DNA from: Mycobacterium spongiae
GTDB lineage: Bacteria; Actinomycetota; Actinomycetes; Mycobacteriales; Mycobacteriaceae
NCBI RefSeq assembly: GCF_018278905.1
Contig: NZ_CP046600.1
Coordinates: forward strand, 3,782,001-3,846,000
Length of the DNA stretch: 64,000 nucleotides
Direction: 5' to 3'
Made by a program: the position numbers and the translations under genes. The notes under the pieces were generated by a model that was given only the letters and a program-made list of their open reading frames with translations, was not told where the DNA came from and did no database searches. Shown piece after piece: positions 40,369 to 51,821 of the stretch; the first letter of the stretch is position 1, and each line of letters opens with the position of its first letter.

Positions 40369-41940
40369 TTACTCGAGGACGGCCGTGATTGCAGGCTTGC
40401 GCCCGGCATCGCTGACCATGGCACCGAGGCCACGGGGAAACCACCGCCAGCCTGCCAGGAACATCAAGCCCAGCGACGCGGTGGCGATGAGTAACGCCAC
40501 GCGGATACCGTCGATGAAATCGTCCTCCGCGATCGCGACAGGATCGCGGTGCGCGATATGTCGCCGCGGCACAATGCCGCCGACATGAGCCCGCGGGTTG
40601 GCGCTGTCAATGATGATCTCGGCAATGGTGTGCCGCTGGACCGGATCAGGCACCGCGAGCTCCAAGTGCGATTCGAGTGTGACCGACAGCCAGCCAGCCA
40701 GGACAGAACCCAAGACCGCGAACCCAATCGTCGAGCCGATGGCCCGCTGGGCGCTCATGATCCCGGAAGCCATGCCCGCGCGTTCCGGGGGGACCCTAGT
40801 CATGGCGAGGGTCGTGATCGGCGTAAGGCACAGTGCAGCACCGGTACCGCACAGGCCCAGTCCGACGAGGACCACAGCCGAGCTCCGGTGCTCGCTGGCG
40901 ATCAATGTGAGCAAACCAAGCATCAATAGGCAGAGCCCCACAAGAATGAGCACCCGTACGCCGACCCGGCCAACTAGTTGCCCAACCAGCGGCGACACCA
41001 CGACCACGGCCGCGCTGAACGGGAAGATCACAATGCCGGTCGCACTAGGGGTAAGGCCACGCACGTTCTGCAGGAACTGCGTGGTGAGCAGCAGCATCCC
41101 GTGGACCGCGAAGAACACCGTGCAGATGGTGGCGATGGACAGTGCATACGAGGTGTCGCGGAATAGGCTCAGGTCCATCATCGGATCCGATGATCTGCGC
41201 TCGTGCCACAAGAACACGGCGGAGCCAACGGCGGCCATCACGAGAAGCGCGAGGATCCGAGGCGACGTCCATCCGATTTGGGGGCCTTCGATGATTGCGT
41301 ATACCAAGGTCCCCACACCAATGATGAACAGCAGCTGCCCGGATAGGTCGATACGGACCGCCCGCTCGTTGCGCGACTCTCGCACGACGCCGCGTGTCAG
41401 AAGCAGGACGAGAACCCCGATTGGCACGTTGACATAGAAGATGCTGCGCCACCCCCACTGGTCGACCAGCAGACCGCCGAGCGTCGGGCCTGCGGTCGTG
41501 CCGACGCTGGCGATGGCTGTCCATATGCCTAGTGCTCGCGCCTTGTCCTTCGCCTCCGGAAAAGCCGCGCTGACCAGGGCGAGGGAGGTCACACTAACGG
41601 TCGCAGCGCCCAATCCCTGCACGCCGCGCGCGAGAGTGAGGACCACGATCGAGGGGGCCAAGCCGCAGGCCATGGATCCGACCGTGAATACCGAAACACC
41701 TGCCAAGTACCAGCGGCGGCGGCCATGGAGGTCGGCGAGCGTCGCCGCTGACATGATGCAGACGGCCATGGCGAGGCTGTAGGCGGCCACCACCCACTGC
41801 AGGCCGTCCTCCCCTACGCCGAAGCTTCGCTGGATGTCGGGTAGCGCCACGTTAACGATGAGCGCGTCCAGGAAGATCATGAACAGACCGAGGCCGGTGG
41901 CTATAAGGGTGAGCAGCTGCCTGCGGTTCATGAGCAGCAC
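40369..41940 (-). CDS. MFS drug-efflux transporter, DHA2 (14-TMS, EmrB/QacA-type)
   Basis: 523 aa. Proton-coupled export of toxic compounds is the family role. The N-terminal helix GLGLFMIFLDALIVNVALPDIQ has the DHA2 motif with the membrane Asp. Loop 2-3 motif ADLHGRRRWYLAG, antiporter motif GVQGLGAATVSVTSLALVSAAFP with GPTLGGLLVDQWGWRSIFYVNVPIG, and about 14 hydrophobic segments. GTG 41940 or ATG 41931 are both possible, as no good ribosome site precedes either. Homologous along its length to the transporter at 58024-59655. Promoter copy E lies about 185 bp upstream. Confidence 0.9.
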   Translation of the reverse strand: MLLMNRRQLLTLIATGLGLFMIFLDALIVNVALPDIQRSFGVGEDGLQWVVAAYSLAMAVCIMSAATLADLHGRRRWYLAGVSVFTVGSMACGLAPSIVVLTLARGVQGLGAATVSVTSLALVSAAFPEAKDKARALGIWTAIASVGTTAGPTLGGLLVDQWGWRSIFYVNVPIGVLVLLLTRGVVRESRNERAVRIDLSGQLLFIIGVGTLVYAIIEGPQIGWTSPRILALLVMAAVGSAVFLWHERRSSDPMMDLSLFRDTSYALSIATICTVFFAVHGMLLLTTQFLQNVRGLTPSATGIVIFPFSAAVVVVSPLVGQLVGRVGVRVLILVGLCLLMLGLLTLIASEHRSSAVVLVGLGLCGTGAALCLTPITTLAMTRVPPERAGMASGIMSAQRAIGSTIGFAVLGSVLAGWLSVTLESHLELAVPDPVQRHTIAEIIIDSANPRAHVGGIVPRRHIAHRDPVAIAEDDFIDGIRVALLIATASLGLMFLAGWRWFPRGLGAMVSDAGRKPAITAVLE

Positions 41941-42108
41941 GCTTCACACGGACCTGTTCGGGGCCGTTGCGGCGAAGCCGGTCCAGGCGGCCCCGGCACA
42001 GTTGGCCTTCGCCGCGCCGCGAAGGTGCGTGAAATGACGATCGAGAACATGGAGGCTCACCGTGTATCCGAGACGACTTTCGAGGGAATCGGATGATTAC
42101 CACTCAAA

Positions 42109-42153
42109 TCACTACTGTAAATGAAGTACAATCGCCAGGGTTGGTTTTGTCAA
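42109..42153 (-). promoter_or_regulatory. Shared promoter, copy E, upstream of the MFS gene
   Basis: Minus strand: TTGACA (42153-42148), 17-base spacer, TGTACT (42130-42125), then TCATTTACAGTAGT. This is the only copy in front of a non-PE gene, and it links the island transporter to the PE_PGRS promoter family. Confidence 0.65.
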
Positions 42154-42901
42154 TCGGAAGCGAGAGACGCCCTCCGCGGTGCGCGGCTGCGAGCGCGCCC
42201 CGAGCGCCATATCGCAATGACGTGCACAGTGCACCACGGTTAGCAACGACGTTGAACGGCGCCCACGATGGCACACGCCCAAACTGGCCGACGCGCGCCG
42301 GATCCAGCGATTGTGGCCACTTAGTGCGGCGATCGGCTTGCCCGCGCGGTCATCGGTGGGTCCCGATCACAACACACCCCACGCGACCTTCAACGACGTC
42401 GCTGACGCATCGACGATCCAGCAGGGCTCGCCGATCGGACCCAACACCAAAGTGCACCAATACCTTTCCTGCACCATCGGGTTCGATGGAGGACGCGAAC
42501 GTGGCAAGATTGCTATCACAACCAACTTAATTCACTAGATGTACCTCAGGGATGTACCTAAGGGACTGCCGAGTCGGTCAGCGATGTCGCAGCCGACCGC
42601 AGGTTTCATGGCGGCAATCGCTGTTGCAATAGATCGCGGCTGCCAAGCAACGCGTCCTGGCGGCCGCGCGCATCCCGTAACGACCGGGTCGAACACCAGG
42701 TGTGGGCGGGAGCGTTGCTCTACTTTGGCTGGAACGGGGGCTCGTGACGAATCGCGCAATGACCTCCACGATCGCGGCCCGGCTCCGCATTGGACGCGAC
42801 GGGCCACACCACTTGTCGGCTAACCGGCCCATCCGATGCGTCCGCGTGCTGACCAGGGAGGCAACCAGGCAGGGCGGCGTTCACATTGCCGACCGGATGA
42901 A

Positions 42902-42939
42902 CGACACAGTGCCGGGCAGCAAGGCCCGGCACTGTGTCG
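42902..42939. terminator. Rho-independent-type hairpin after rpfE
   Basis: CGACACAGTGCCGGGC and its exact complement are separated by a six-base loop (AGCAAG), giving a 16-bp perfect stem 13 bp beyond the rpfE stop. No U-run follows, which is common for mycobacterial terminators. Confidence 0.75.
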
Positions 42940-42952
42940 GCGTCGAGCTGGG

Positions 42953-44866
<1,914 letters not shown>

Positions 44867-45457
44867 CTACACCAGTGCGCGCACAGCGCTCAAGTCCGTC
44901 ATCGAGTTGACGTTGGCCAGCGGGCGCGAATCTGACATCACTATCTGTTGCGCGTCCGACGCGTCCACCAAGGCGCTCATCCTGCGCTGACCAGCGGCGA
45001 CTAGCGCCTCAACCCGATCCGCCAGCTCGGTCCGGTACACCGCGGCCAGGTAGTGGCTGCGACCGTCCCAGGGCAGCACGACGTCGGCGTTCGTCACTGC
45101 GGCGCGCTGCGCTAGGTCGTCGATCAATTCGACTGTCAAAGAAGGCATGTCAACGGCACTGACGAAGGCGAACTCGGCGCCGGCTTGCGCTGCGGCTCGT
45201 AATCCACGGCCGAGCGCCGGCAACGGTCCCAGACCCCGCACCTCGTCACGGATGACCCGAACCTCTAGTGGCGGCAAGGGTTGCCCCGGAGCAGCCATCA
45301 CAAAAACGGGATTGCAGCGCTGACCGACTACGCCGAGTACGTGCTCGACCAGGGTAACGGTGCCCCCTGGGTACGGCAGAGTGGCTTTGTCGCGGCCCAT
45401 TCGCCGGGATTCACCTCCCGCGAGGACAACCCCGGCCAGTGGCACCGTGTCCGACAT
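44867..45457 (-). CDS. mobA: Molybdenum cofactor guanylyltransferase
   Basis: Attaches GMP to molybdopterin. ATG 45457 has CCAGGAC five bases upstream and starts [32 protein letters not shown], the nucleotide-binding LAGG-x3-RMG-x-DK loop. The frame is open back to 45736 through korB but without family sequence. Later motifs are [12 protein letters not shown] (metal-binding Asp) and [17 protein letters not shown]. 196 aa, close to the M. tuberculosis length. The end of korB overlaps possible upstream starts (GTG 45493), so mobA is likely translated as part of the korA-korB transcript. Confidence 0.92.
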   Translation of the reverse strand: MSDTVPLAGVVLAGGESRRMGRDKATLPYPGGTVTLVEHVLGVVGQRCNPVFVMAAPGQPLPPLEVRVIRDEVRGLGPLPALGRGLRAAAQAGAEFAFVSAVDMPSLTVELIDDLAQRAAVTNADVVLPWDGRSHYLAAVYRTELADRVEALVAAGQRRMSALVDASDAQQIVMSDSRPLANVNSMTDLSAVRALV

Positions 45458-45470
45458 GTCCTGGGCCACG

Positions 45471-46562
45471 TCAGTCGACGGTCCAGGTGTCACGCCCATG
45501 CAGCAGCGATTGCAGCGCGGCGGCGTCGGAACTATTCGATGCCTGGGCGGCGCTGACCTGTGAGCGCGCCGCGTCGTCGTAGGTCGGCCTGCTGACGTCA
45601 CGGAATATGCCAAGCACGGTGTGGTCGAGGTTCTGGTCGGACAGCCGTGAGAGGGTGAACGCGTAGGCCGAGTCGTCGGCGTGCGCGTCGTGCACCACGA
45701 TCTCCTCGACGGCCACGTCGGCCGTCTTGGCCACATCGAGGCCGAAGCCGGATTTCACGACGCAGTACTCGCCGCCCGAGCCGAAGATGATGGGCTCGCC
45801 GTGGCGGACGTTGATCACCCGATCCTCGGCGCCCTCCTTGCGCAGCGCATCGAACGAGCCGTCGTTGAAAATCGGGCAGTCCTGCAGGATTTCGACCAGC
45901 GCCGAGCCGCGATGCGCCGCCGCGGCGCGCAGCACCTCGGACAGGCCATTGCGGTCTGAGTCCAGTGCGCGCCCGACGAAGGTGGCCTCCGCTCCTAGCG
46001 CCAGCGACACCGGGTTGAACGGTTGATCCAGTGAGCCCATCGGAGTGGACTTGGTGACCTTGCCGACCTCTGACGTCGGTGAATATTGGCCTTTGGTCAA
46101 CCCGTAGATCCGGTTGTTGAACAACAGCACCGTGATGTTGACGTTGCGTCGCAGCGCGTGGATCAGGTGGTTACCACCGATCGATAAGGCATCACCGTCA
46201 CCGGTGACCACCCATACCGAGAGATCCTCGCGGGCCAGCGCCAGACCGGTCGCGATCGCCGGCGCGCGGCCGTGGATCGAGTGAAAGCCGTAAGTCTCCA
46301 GGTAATAGGGGAACCGGCTCGAGCAGCCGATACCGCTGATGAACACGATGTTCTCGCGGCGCAGCCCCAGCTCGGGCAGGAAGTTGCGGATAGTGTTGAG
46401 GATGACGTAGTCGCCGCATCCCGGGCACCAGCGCACCTCTTGGTCGCTCGCGAAATCCTTGCCCTTCTGCGGTTGGTCCGTTGTGGGCACCCCAGTGTGT
46501 TTTGACAAGGTAGGCGTCAGACCGAGGTCTGTGCCCGCGAGGTCGTCGGTCACGTCAGTCAT
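45471..46562 (-). CDS. korB: 2-oxoglutarate:ferredoxin oxidoreductase beta subunit
   Basis: 363 aa. Thiamine-diphosphate-binding half of the CoA-dependent, ferredoxin-linked 2-oxoglutarate oxidoreductase. A Cys pair for the 4Fe-4S cluster is in [10 protein letters not shown] (C46, C49) with another Cys in [13 protein letters not shown]. The TPP motif is [23 protein letters not shown], then [19 protein letters not shown]. It starts 48 bp after korA. Together they give NADH-independent decarboxylation of 2-oxoglutarate to succinyl-CoA. Confidence 0.96.
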   Translation of the reverse strand: MTDVTDDLAGTDLGLTPTLSKHTGVPTTDQPQKGKDFASDQEVRWCPGCGDYVILNTIRNFLPELGLRRENIVFISGIGCSSRFPYYLETYGFHSIHGRAPAIATGLALAREDLSVWVVTGDGDALSIGGNHLIHALRRNVNITVLLFNNRIYGLTKGQYSPTSEVGKVTKSTPMGSLDQPFNPVSLALGAEATFVGRALDSDRNGLSEVLRAAAAHRGSALVEILQDCPIFNDGSFDALRKEGAEDRVINVRHGEPIIFGSGGEYCVVKSGFGLDVAKTADVAVEEIVVHDAHADDSAYAFTLSRLSDQNLDHTVLGIFRDVSRPTYDDAARSQVSAAQASNSSDAAALQSLLHGRDTWTVD

Positions 46563-46610
46563 GAGTGCCGTTCCTCCTCATCGCTCCGTTGTGCATCGTC
46601 GCGGCGCGCC

Positions 46611-48572
46611 TCATGCGTCAGCGCCCGATTCGACCATGGCCGCCGACAATTTGGCGACCATCGTCTTGTCTTGCTCCAGTTCGGCCAGCCTCCCGGCCAT
46701 AGCGGCCCGGATAAAACGCCCGATCTCGTCGGCCAGGAACGAGACGCCCTTGACCTTGGTGACCGATTGCACGTCAACCAGGTACTTCCCGCGCAGCACC
46801 AGCGCCAGCTGACCCAAGTTCATCTCCGGCGCCACCACCTGGGGATAACGCCGCAGCACTTCACCCAGGTTCGCCGGAAACGGGTTGAGGTAGCGCAGAT
46901 GAGCATGCGCCACTTTGGTTCCCCGGCGTCGGGCACGCCGACATGCTTCACCGATCGGGCCGTAGGAACTGCCCCACCCGACGATCAACAGTTCGGCATC
47001 CCCGGTGGGATCGTCGACCTCCAGATCGGGAACGTGGATACCGTCGATCTTGGCCTGCCGCAAGCGGACCATGAGATCGTGATTCGTCGGGTCATAGGAG
47101 ATGTCGCCCGAGCCGTTGGCAGCTTCCAATCCGCCGATGCGGTGTTCGAGACCGGGAGTACCCGGGACGGCGAACTGCCGGGCAAGGGTTTCCCGGTCGC
47201 GGGCGTATGGCTCGAAGGGCTCGTCCGGCTTGGCGAAGGTGTGCGCGATGGGCGCCAACGCGCTGATGTCCGGGATTCGCCAGGGTTCCGAGCCGTTGGC
47301 GATGGCACCGTCGGACAGCAGAATCACCGGCGTGTGGTACGAGACCGCAATGCGCACCGCCTCCAGCGCGGTTTCAAAACAGTCGGCGGGCGACCGCGGC
47401 GCCAACACCGCTAGCGGTGACTCACCATTGCGGCCGTAGAGTGCCTGCAGCAGGTCAGCTTGCTCAGTTTTCGTGGGCAGACCGGTCGATGGCCCGCCCC
47501 GCTGCACGTCGATAACGATCAACGGCAATTCGGTCATCACGGCGAGTCCAAGGGCTTCGGACTTCAACGAGATACCCGGACCCGATGTGCTGGTGACTCC
47601 CAGCGCGCCGCCGTAGGCGGCGCCCACCGCGGCGCAGATCCCGCCGATCTCGTCCTCAGCCTGGAAGGTGATCACGTCGAAGTTCTTGTGCTTGGACAAC
47701 TCGTGCAGGATGTCCGATGCCGGCGTGATGGGATAACTGCCCAGCACGACCGAGAGGTCGGCCAGCTGGCCGGCCGTGACGATGCCGTAGGACAGTGCAG
47801 TGTTCCCAGAGATCTGCCGGTACTCGCCCGGCGGCAAGGTCGCCGGTGGTACTTCGTAGGTCGTGCCGAACGCCTCAGTGGTCTCGCCGTAGTTCCAACC
47901 CGTCTTGAGCGCCACGACGTTGGCCTCTGCGATGTCGGGCTTGCGGGCGAACTTCTCCCTGATGAAGGTCTCAGTAGTGTCGATCGGCCGCCCGTACATC
48001 CACGACACCAGGCCTAGCGCGAACATGTTCTTGGCGCGCTGGCCATCTTTCTTGGACGTGCCGATCTCCTCGACGGCCCCCAGCGTCAGCGTGGTCATCG
48101 GGACCGCGTGGACGACGTATTCTTCCAGCTCGTCGGACTCCAACGGGTTGGTGACGTAGCCCACCTTGGTCAGGTTGCGCTTGGTGAACTCGTCAGAGTT
48201 CGCGATCACCATTCCGCCGAGCGGCAGATCGCCGATGTTGGCCTTCAGCGCGGCCGGGTTCATCGCGACGAGCACGTCGGGCCGGTCGCCGGCGGTCAAG
48301 ATGTCGTAGTCGGCGATCTGAATCTGAAAGGACGAAACCCCGGGCAAAGTGCCTGCGGGAGCACGGATCTCGGCGGGGTAGTTCGGCTGGGTCGCCAGGT
48401 CGTTTCCGAAAAGCGCTGCTTCCGAAGTGAATCGATCACCGGTCAGCTGCATCCCGTCGCCGGAATCGCCGGCAAAACGGATAACCACATTCTCTAGGCG
48501 CTGCCGCTGGGGCTCAGCGTGCGACTCCGTGGTGTCAGACCCTGGCCTGGCTTCGCTGCCATTGGGATCCAC
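46611..48572 (-). CDS. korA: 2-oxoglutarate:ferredoxin oxidoreductase alpha subunit
   Basis: 653 aa, the length I recall for M. tuberculosis KorA. GTG 48572. Gamma-type domain first (ENVVIRFAGDSGDGMQLTGDRF...PAEIRAPAGTLPGVSSFQIQI), fused to the alpha domain (GNTALSYGIVTAGQLADLSVVLGSYPITPASDILHEL, TSGPGISLKSEALGLAVMTELPLIVIDVQRGGPSTGLPTKTEQADL). The gamma-alpha fusion is typical of actinobacterial KorA. First gene of korA-korB-mobA. Its upstream region is shared with the divergent bioF2-like operon. Confidence 0.96.
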   Translation of the reverse strand: MDPNGSEARPGSDTTESHAEPQRQRLENVVIRFAGDSGDGMQLTGDRFTSEAALFGNDLATQPNYPAEIRAPAGTLPGVSSFQIQIADYDILTAGDRPDVLVAMNPAALKANIGDLPLGGMVIANSDEFTKRNLTKVGYVTNPLESDELEEYVVHAVPMTTLTLGAVEEIGTSKKDGQRAKNMFALGLVSWMYGRPIDTTETFIREKFARKPDIAEANVVALKTGWNYGETTEAFGTTYEVPPATLPPGEYRQISGNTALSYGIVTAGQLADLSVVLGSYPITPASDILHELSKHKNFDVITFQAEDEIGGICAAVGAAYGGALGVTSTSGPGISLKSEALGLAVMTELPLIVIDVQRGGPSTGLPTKTEQADLLQALYGRNGESPLAVLAPRSPADCFETALEAVRIAVSYHTPVILLSDGAIANGSEPWRIPDISALAPIAHTFAKPDEPFEPYARDRETLARQFAVPGTPGLEHRIGGLEAANGSGDISYDPTNHDLMVRLRQAKIDGIHVPDLEVDDPTGDAELLIVGWGSSYGPIGEACRRARRRGTKVAHAHLRYLNPFPANLGEVLRRYPQVVAPEMNLGQLALVLRGKYLVDVQSVTKVKGVSFLADEIGRFIRAAMAGRLAELEQDKTMVAKLSAAMVESGADA

Positions 48573-49113
48573 GTTCTCGCCTTCCGTCTGTCATCGGGAC
48601 AGGCACTCCGCACTGCAGCTTCAGGCTACGCGTCGCCGGAGACGGCATCCCGCTCTCGTCGTTTTGTGTCCCCCTGGCGGTACCGATTATGACACTTCGT
48701 TAAGAGATGTATGGCCGCTTTTTAAGAGTTTCACGAGGTGCCGGGCCGTCTCCGGCCCGTTCTACGGGTTGTGTCCACAGATAAGACGACGTCAGAGGGG
48801 TGGCGACGGTGACGACACCAAGAACTGTGGTGTTGGTCACTTTTGTGAGCACACAGTGCGCGGAGGGTTTGCGCACCCCGTCACCTTCTGGATGACCGCG
48901 TCGGTTCAGCCACCGGGCAACACGCGCGATTCTGCGGGAGACCGTACTACTGCGACTCGAACCAACGAGTCCAGACGATGAGCGACAACAGACCTCGCGT
49001 GGCACACGGGCCAATGCCAGGACATATGTGCATTGTGCACAGTACATAGCGCCGCAAGAGGTTAAACGCGCTGTGCAAAATGCTCTTGGCCGACGGTGGT
49101 CGGAGGTGATGAA
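48573..49113. other. Divergent intergenic region korA / bioF2-like operon (541 bp)
   Basis: No gene. Contains a GC hairpin CGGGCCG-TCTC-CGGCCCG (48742-48759) and a perfect dyad TGTGCA-TTG-TGCACA (49027-49041), followed by AGTACATA. A GGAGG lies at 49102-49106 just before the operon's first gene. Confidence 0.55.
49027..49041. promoter_or_regulatory. Perfect dyad TGTGCA-N3-TGCACA, candidate operator
   Basis: A 15-bp exact inverted repeat about 75 bp before the first codon of the bioF2-like gene and about 455 bp from korA. It is the only strong dyad close to the operon and is a plausible regulator site. No promoter boxes were assigned with confidence. Confidence 0.45.
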
Positions 49114-51561
49114 TTGGCGGGGATGGCTGTTGACAAAAAAATTGTGAATGGAACCGTGAAGGCGGAGTCATGCCCCGATAGAGCGAGGGTTTATCGCAGC
49201 CTACGGGACTTTGCTCCGGACAGCTGGAACCTGCCGGGCGGCCCGATGCCGACCGGCTTGAGTTACGACTGTCTAAGCCCTGCCGAAGAGTCGAGAATCA
49301 ACGACATGAATCACTATTACGTAATGGTCGATTCGGTCGACGGGGAGGCGCTGGGGCGGGCAAATATCTATAGCGTTAATTTTGATCTTGCCACCACGGA
49401 TCGCAAACTCACTCCAGACTGGCGAACTACGATCAAACGCTGGTTCCCGGGGTTTATGAAATTTCGCTTCCTGGAGTGCGGAATGCTCACTATGACTGGC
49501 AACCCGCTAGCGCTGCGGTCCGACACAAGCTTGGAGCGGGTACTGCCCGTGGTAGCCGACCAGATGGTCCAGTTGGCGCAAGCAGACGAATCGGATTTCC
49601 TGATGATCCGCGACGTCGAACCAGAACACTATCACCGCTACCTCGACATCCTGCGCCCGTTCGGATTCCTTCCCGCGCTAGGCTTTTCCCGAGTCACCAC
49701 GAACATCACCTGGCCCTGCCTGCACGACGCGCTGGGCAGCATGCGTCACAAGAAACGCAACCAGTTGGCCAATTCATTGCGATTCCACGAACGGTTCGGC
49801 ATCGAGCTCGAGGAACTCGACGAGTATGCCGAGCACGCAGCCGTGCTGGCCCGACTATGGCGAAACGTGATGAGAGTCGCCAAGGACTACCAACGCGAGG
49901 ACCTCAACCCTGAGTTTTTCGCGGCCTGTTCTCGACACATGCGCGGGCGCAGCAAACTTTTCTTGTTCCGCTACCACGGCACACCGGTGGCGTTCATCTT
50001 GAACATGTGGGACACAGATGAGAATTACGTGGTTCTCGAGTGGGGCGTCGACCCTACTTTCGAGCATTACCGGCAGGCGAATCTGTACCGAGCGGCGCTG
50101 GTGCTCAGCCTAAACCACGCTATTACCCTGGGAAAACGACGGATGGAAATGGGTGTCACGACCTATTTCCCGAAGCTTAGTATTCCCGGTGCCCTAGTAA
50201 TACCGACCATCTATTTCCTGCGGCACCGCACGGATCCGGTGCACACGACAACGCTGGCCCGAATGATGATGCATAATATCCAACGTCCATCTTTACCGAA
50301 GGAGATGTCGGAACAATTCTGCCGCTGGGAAGAGCGCATACGCCTGGACCAGGACGGGTTATCCGAACACGATATCTTTCGCAAGATCGATCGCCAGCAC
50401 AAGTACACCGGGCTGAAGCTCGGGGGAGTTTACGGCTTCTATCCGCAGTTCACCGGGCCGCAGCGATCCACGATTCCCGTGGCGCAGTTGGGCGAGATTG
50501 TCTTGCTCGGCACCAACTCCTATCTGGGCCTGGCTACTCACCCGGAGGTCGTAGCGGCCTCGACCGACGCAACCAGGCGATACGGCACCGGATGCTCCGG
50601 GTCGCCGCTGCTCAACGGCACCCTCGACCTCCACGTAGCGCTCGAGGAAGAACTCGCCGCCTTCTTGAGCAAACCGGCCGCCGTGGTGTGTTCCACCGGC
50701 TACCAGAGCAACCTGGCCGCAATCAGTGCGCTGTGCGAATCCGGCGACATGATCATTCAAGACGCGCTCAACCACCGCAGCCTGTTCGACGCCGCGAGAT
50801 TGTCCGGCGCCGACTTCACCGTGTACCGCCACAACGACATGGACCACCTGGCGCGGGTGCTGACGCGCACCGAGGGGCGCCGCCGGATCATCGTCGTGGA
50901 CGCGGTGTTCAGCATGGAAGGCACCATCGCTGACCTAGCTACCATCACCGAGCTAGCCGCCCGGCATGGATGCCGGGTGTATGTGGACGAGTCCCACGCA
51001 ATGGGGGTGCTGGGCCCCAACGGGAACGGCGCAGCAGGCGCCCTGGGTGTCTTATCGAGCGTGGATCTGGTCATGGGCACGTTCAGCAAGTCCTTTGCCT
51101 CCATCGGCGGGTTCATCGCCGGCGAGCGGCCGGTCATCGACTACATCCGCCACAACGGGGCAGGCCACGTCTTCTCTGCCAGCCTGCCGCCGGCCGCCGT
51201 CGCCGCAACGCATGCTGCACTACATGTCAGCCTGCGCGAACCCGACCGCCGCACGCGAGTGCTCGCCTCCGCGAGCTACGCAGCCACCGGCATGGCCCGG
51301 CTGGGTTACCAGGCCGAGTACCACGGCACACCGATCGTGCCGGTCGTCTTGGGCAATCCCACCCTCGCGCACGCGGGCTACCTGCGCCTCATGCGCTCGG
51401 GGGTCTACGTCAACCCGGTCGCTCCCCCGGCCGTACCGGAGGAGCGGTCCGGCTTCCGCACTAGCTATATCGCTGAGCACCAACAACGCGACCTGGACCG
51501 GGCATTGGACGTGTTCGCCGACCTGGCCGAGGACTTGATCCCCCAAGGAGCCACGCTATGA
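49114..51561 (+). CDS. bioF2: BioF2-like GNAT / alpha-oxoamine synthase fusion
   Basis: N-terminal part (to about residue 400): BioF2-type GNAT acetyltransferase fold (FRFLECGMLTMTGNP, DFLMIRDVEPEHYHRYLDIL, HGTPVAFILNMWDTDENYVV). C-terminal part: PLP alpha-oxoamine synthase (LLGTNSYLGLATHPEV, CSTGYQSNLAAISAL, DALNHRSLFDAARLSGA, VYVDESHAMGVLG, Schiff-base Lys in GTFSKSFASIGGF at 51088-51090). It would condense an acyl thioester with an amino acid, releasing CO2. TTG 49114 sits seven bases after GGAGG. ATG 49123 is possible, and ATG 49246 gives 771 aa, which is the length I recall for Rv0032. The GNAT half may N-acylate the product. It overlaps the ACP gene by ATGA. It is too long for a biotin-pathway BioF, and no bioA/D/B is nearby. 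Confidence 0.9.
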   Translation: MAGMAVDKKIVNGTVKAESCPDRARVYRSLRDFAPDSWNLPGGPMPTGLSYDCLSPAEESRINDMNHYYVMVDSVDGEALGRANIYSVNFDLATTDRKLTPDWRTTIKRWFPGFMKFRFLECGMLTMTGNPLALRSDTSLERVLPVVADQMVQLAQADESDFLMIRDVEPEHYHRYLDILRPFGFLPALGFSRVTTNITWPCLHDALGSMRHKKRNQLANSLRFHERFGIELEELDEYAEHAAVLARLWRNVMRVAKDYQREDLNPEFFAACSRHMRGRSKLFLFRYHGTPVAFILNMWDTDENYVVLEWGVDPTFEHYRQANLYRAALVLSLNHAITLGKRRMEMGVTTYFPKLSIPGALVIPTIYFLRHRTDPVHTTTLARMMMHNIQRPSLPKEMSEQFCRWEERIRLDQDGLSEHDIFRKIDRQHKYTGLKLGGVYGFYPQFTGPQRSTIPVAQLGEIVLLGTNSYLGLATHPEVVAASTDATRRYGTGCSGSPLLNGTLDLHVALEEELAAFLSKPAAVVCSTGYQSNLAAISALCESGDMIIQDALNHRSLFDAARLSGADFTVYRHNDMDHLARVLTRTEGRRRIIVVDAVFSMEGTIADLATITELAARHGCRVYVDESHAMGVLGPNGNGAAGALGVLSSVDLVMGTFSKSFASIGGFIAGERPVIDYIRHNGAGHVFSASLPPAAVAATHAALHVSLREPDRRTRVLASASYAATGMARLGYQAEYHGTPIVPVVLGNPTLAHAGYLRLMRSGVYVNPVAPPAVPEERSGFRTSYIAEHQQRDLDRALDVFADLAEDLIPQGATL

Positions 51562-51821
51562 ACGACATCATCAACACCACCATCCAGCGAATATTGAAGA
51601 CCGAGCGCGGCATCACCGCCAACCAGGTCCTGGTTGATGACCTGGGCTTCGATTCCCTCAAACTGTTCCAGCTGATCACCGAGCTCGAGGACAGATTCGA
51701 CATCGCCATTTCGTTTCGCGACGCACAAAGCATCAAGACCGTGGGCGATGTCTACACGAAAGTCGCGCGTTGGTTCCCGCATACCGATGCGCCGAAGACA
51801 CTAGCGAAAGGGGCACAATGA
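51558..51821 (+). CDS. acpA: Acyl carrier protein of the bioF2-like operon
   Basis: 87 aa. Phosphopantetheine site DDLGFDSLKLFQL with Ser33. An acidic helix II follows (ITELEDRFDIAISFRD), as usual for ACPs. ATG 51558 overlaps the bioF2-like stop (ATGA). It probably receives an acyl chain from the acyl-AMP ligase encoded two genes later and offers it to the oxoamine synthase. It corresponds to Rv0033 in gene order and length. Confidence 0.93.
   Translation: MNDIINTTIQRILKTERGITANQVLVDDLGFDSLKLFQLITELEDRFDIAISFRDAQSIKTVGDVYTKVARWFPHTDAPKTLAKGAQ

Larger units (their letters stand above)
41941..42952. other. Intergenic region between the MFS gene and rpfE
   Basis: Holds promoter copy E (42125-42153, minus), a decayed plus-strand copy of the PE_PGRS upstream module (about 42338-42545: CCCGCGCGGTCATCGG, ACAACACACCC, AACTTAATTCACTAGATGTA), and the rpfE terminator hairpin (42902-42939). 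No gene is supported. Confidence 0.5.

Noticed and set aside
21495..41940. Prophage or integrative element for the PE_PGRS island
   Set aside because: No integrase, phage structural genes or attachment repeats at the edges were found. Local duplication explains it better.
45457..45736. Longer mobA start
   Set aside because: The extra residues are a shadow of korB. The family N terminus and a ribosome site are at 45457.
48742..48759. GC hairpin as a terminator
   Set aside because: No gene reads into it from nearby; both flanking genes diverge. Left as an unexplained hairpin.
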